DNA from: Harmothoe impar
Lineage: Eukaryota > Annelida > Polychaeta > Phyllodocida > Polynoidae
Length of the DNA stretch: 64,000 nucleotides
Direction: 5' to 3'
Assembly: GCA_947462335.1 (NCBI GenBank)
Contig: OX381710.1
Span: 39,719,191-39,783,190 of the forward strand
Both the position numbers and the translations under genes were made by a program. The notes below the pieces were generated by a model. That model was not told the DNA's origin. It ran no database searches and worked only from the letters and a program-made list of their open reading frames with translations. Below, in pieces: positions 60,935 to 64,000 of the stretch (its first letter is position 1; each line of letters begins with the position of its first letter).

Positions 60935-63900
60935 TATGGTGTTAATGCGTTCCTGCCTGTTACATTTACTAATGCTGAGCATTATAGAGTCCCAATATCT
61001 GCCTCGTATAGCAACTCTGGGAGAACTGTTTTAATCTTCTATACTATTAGTCCTAATACTGCATTCAAATCCTCCCAACTAACAATGCGTGAGGCCACCA
61101 TTCAGGGGTGAAACTCGGCAGGGCTTGCAATAGCGGAAGTAGCATGTTCGCATTATGGGAATTATTGAGGGCACTCATGCGACTACCCCAGTTCGGCAGT
61201 AAAGTGTTCCTATGCCATCCCCCCCTTCCTACCCCCATCCCCCTCCCTATCCCAACCCCACCTCCCCCACCCACCTTCCTGGCTTCCCTCCTGTGTTCCA
61301 ATTTTCGCCGCATTGCCTCTGCACCTACTCCATGTGGTGAAGCCGGCGTCGAAAAGAGCATAGGTATTCATAAAGAATTGATGGCGGCATTGAGGTGTAG
61401 CGCCCGAGGCGGGGTGGAGGGGAGCCTCACCCACCTTAAATAATGAGCTGCTCCTGTTGAGCTGCTCACTTCAAGGGCGGGATCAAAGAGATCGGCGGCA
61501 GATAACAATAATAAAGAGTTAACTCAGGTATAACCTGCTCATCTGGGCAAATGCAATTTATTTGAGATCACGCTCTGAATCAAACATGGCGCTGGGCTGC
61601 CAGGGGGGATGGCCTTTTGAGCGGGCGGACTCAATCCGTCAGGTGGAATTAAGCTGGCCCACAGTGAAGTCACCCGGAAAGGAGCTGCTCGCCCCGACCC
61701 CTGGCGAGCTGCTCGGTGGACCCTCACCGGGCAATCTCTTGACCCTGTCCACACGCGCGTCTTGACACGTCTCGCCTCGTCACACGACAGGTTATGATCC
61801 CTCAGAGAGAAGGGGAATAGATATCTAATTACCTTCTCCAGGCGCTGACCGTATCCCCTTCCCCTGGCCGTATCCCGTCCCAGCTACCCACTAACCCGCA
61901 TTGGAATGCGTGGCAGGATGAGTTGTCTCCATGCATAATCTCCTTTGCGCTTGCTAATTGTAAACGATGGGGATATTACATTGATTTACGAGTGTCGTCC
62001 ACACCCAAAAATCTGCGTAACTCGGGAAATTTAGATTCTTCCATACTCATTTTGAAAGGGCGTGGTCGGGGAGGGCGCCGGAGGGGGTGACGTAAGGGGT
62101 ACCAGGGTAACCGGGTGGAGAGAACCCATTGTGCCGAGTTGTTGCTCATACGACATTGTAGTAGCCGGCAGATTAATGCTAATCTATCGCTATTGATTGC
62201 CCCTGAAGCCCAGATCAATACAAGATGTAGAAGGGGTAGGCAGTGTGATATTGGCAACAGCAGGCTGGTCCCTGCACCAACGTTAACAAGGCATAAGGGC
62301 TAATCTTTCAGTCCATAATAAGATCGCGGGACAAGGCTGAGTTGGATCAAATAGGACCATGGGATCTGCACATCTTATATAATGGCCGCGTCCAGGCGGA
62401 AGCCCCCTTCCCCGCCCCCCAGTGGGAACCAGTGTAACCACCCCCAGGGCAGAGACCTGGTAGAACAGCTGAGCAGCCCAGGAAGTGCTCCAGGCCTCGA
62501 ACATGCTGTAAAGTGACTCCCCCTGAGCAACTCGACTACGTGTAGAACGTGGTACATGTATTAACCCTTTCCTTTAGTAGGGATTCCAGGATATATTGAT
62601 GTGCTACACATAGGGATAATGTCTTGATCATTTAGAGCATGATTAAGGGGATTAGTCAAATTGACAGGCTCCTTCCTGCATCAATCTTTTTTTAAAGCGG
62701 GATTTATTTTTTGGTGAGGGGTTTCATCTCGCTGCCTTAAGGGTTTCTCAAGCATTTATGAAAAAAGGCTGTCTGTATTTAAGATTGCAAAGGGGAGTCG
62801 AGGCTCAGTACGGAGTGGGTTGCTTTCAGCTCGTGGGGTACACAGTTTACAAGTTACATTATACAGGCCAATTTATATACAGTCTGTCAGATAAAGGAAA
62901 CCCACCATTACCACCACCGAGTCTCTATTAAAAGGCATGCCCTGCAGTGATTGGAAAACGTTTGCTCTTTGCAAGCTGGAATTGGTTTCACCCCCTTTCC
63001 GAAGTAATGATTTCAGTCTATAGCTGTGGGAATGGGAAGGCTGTATGCAGCACTGCCAAGATATCTTTCCTTTCGCTGGCGGTGTACTGTGAGCCTACAG
63101 GTCGGGAGGTGGTGGTGGGCAGAAAGCTGATCGGCAATAACATCTAATGGATCTATAAAACGACGGGCGCCCCTTTGGACATTCCCTAGCACCAGCGTAC
63201 AATTAAAGGAATGTGTAGCGTAGAAGGATAGTGTTCCCATACTGGTGACTCTGTTTATGGAATACGGGGCTGGTCCCAGACCAATTGGGGGAATATTGAG
63301 GTGGGTTGGGGGTAGGTCTGGTGGGTTGAGTGGCTGTAGGTGCGGCGGTGCTGACTGCTGTTGCAGTAACTGAGTTAGCGGACCAGCGACCAGTGGTAGT
63401 CTCCATAACAACATTAAAAGGTGAATCAGGCGGCTGCAGGGCCAGCCGCAACCTCGTTCCGCGGACGAATAGTCTCACAGCCGGCGAGGGATTAAACCCC
63501 GACAATAGATCCCTGGCCTAATCCATGTCAGCCCTGACGGATGGTCCGCCTCATCTAATTGCACCCCGGGCCCCTCCAGCACCACCAACACCGGGCCCAC
63601 TGCCTACAGGCCGGGACGAGAGCTGCTCCTAAGTCCACTGCATATTCTGTACATTCTCATTCATTCAGAGCTGGGCGGCCAAAGGGTCTACGAGGCCACA
63701 GCTGCTCCACCCCTAGTTTGTCCACTAAATCATGTCGCAATTCGCGCCCTCCTGGGCGTGTGGGTGGGTAGGGGTGAGCTGCTCGGGAAGGAAGGGGAGC
63801 TGCTCAACATGGGGGTGTAGTTTACTACCTGGGTTTGTAGTCTGTGGGTGGTGCAGGCTGGAAGAGTTAATGCTGGCAGGGTACAGGGGGAGGTCATCTG

Positions 63901-64000
63901 TATGACGGTCACAGTGCAATGTCCAAACCACGGCCATCACGAGCTGCTCGCTGAGCTGCTCGCCTGGCCCGACGAAAAGCCAATCGCCTTCATGAGTTAT
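60935..64000 (-). other. Host DNA, presumed distal part of the long intron
   Basis: Sequence is unique and locally GC-rich. It has nine exact GAGCWGCTC motifs from 61445 on. No minus-strand exon with a phase-0 donor was convincing. Overlapping frames near 63013-63505 have no recognised domain. Confidence 0.45.
61445..63961. promoter_or_regulatory. Dispersed GAGCWGCTC motif field, distal block
   Basis: Exact copies start at 61445, 61459, 61682, 61706, 63620, 63776, 63797, 63941 and 63953. They form close pairs 14, 24, 21 and 12 bases apart. This continues the field interrupted by the transposon. Confidence 0.6.

Noticed and set aside
60824..61111. Plus-strand 95-codon frame spanning the right end of the giant element
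   Set aside because: It runs across the transposon-host boundary and has no recognisable domain, so it is most likely a chance fusion.

Overview
The window looks like nuclear DNA from a metazoan, most likely an invertebrate; I cannot place it further. The evidence is sparse coding sequence, GT-AG introns with pyrimidine-tract acceptors, tRNA-derived SINE-like repeats, several miniature inverted-repeat transposons (MITEs) and one giant DNA transposon. There are no bacterial operons, no rRNA and no convincing functional tRNA.

The only gene I can support lies on the minus strand. Its last three coding exons are 30698-30991, 25747-25927 and 15066-15940. Their reading phases join exactly (0/0, then 1/1), giving 449 C-terminal residues that end in a stop at 15066-15068. 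The protein is low-complexity: a proline-rich stretch, an acidic Ser/Asp/Gly segment containing TDSGRGPSEDGD, a long Ser/Asn/Gly/Pro tail, and a final T-V-V that fits a class I PDZ ligand. It resembles the cytoplasmic tail of a protocadherin-type adhesion receptor (moderate to low confidence). The ectodomain and membrane exons would lie beyond 64000, so 30992-64000 would be intron.

Layout. 1-15065 is downstream of the gene and repeat-rich: a GA microsatellite, minisatellites, SINE-like repeats, MITEs, and at 14505-14880 a dense cluster of CRE-type TGACGTCA sites. 15066-45807 holds the three exons and their introns. These introns carry many copies of a 9-bp motif, GAGCWGCTC, and a few promoter-like motif clusters. 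45814-60928 is one 15.1-kb transposable element with about 260-bp terminal inverted repeats beginning AGTAGT and a perfect 6-bp target duplication (ACTGGT). This is the Maverick/Polinton signature, yet the interior has no recognisable gene. It is built from nested inverted and direct repeats, including helically phased AACGTT arrays and secondary TTAA-flanked MITEs. 60935-64000 returns to host intron-like DNA rich in GAGCWGCTC.

The two strongest unexplained signals are (1) about 33 exact copies of GAGCWGCTC (about 0.5 expected by chance), confined to the host gene and its introns and absent from the giant transposon, and (2) the gene-less, palindrome-filled Polinton-like element with its phased AACGTT arrays.
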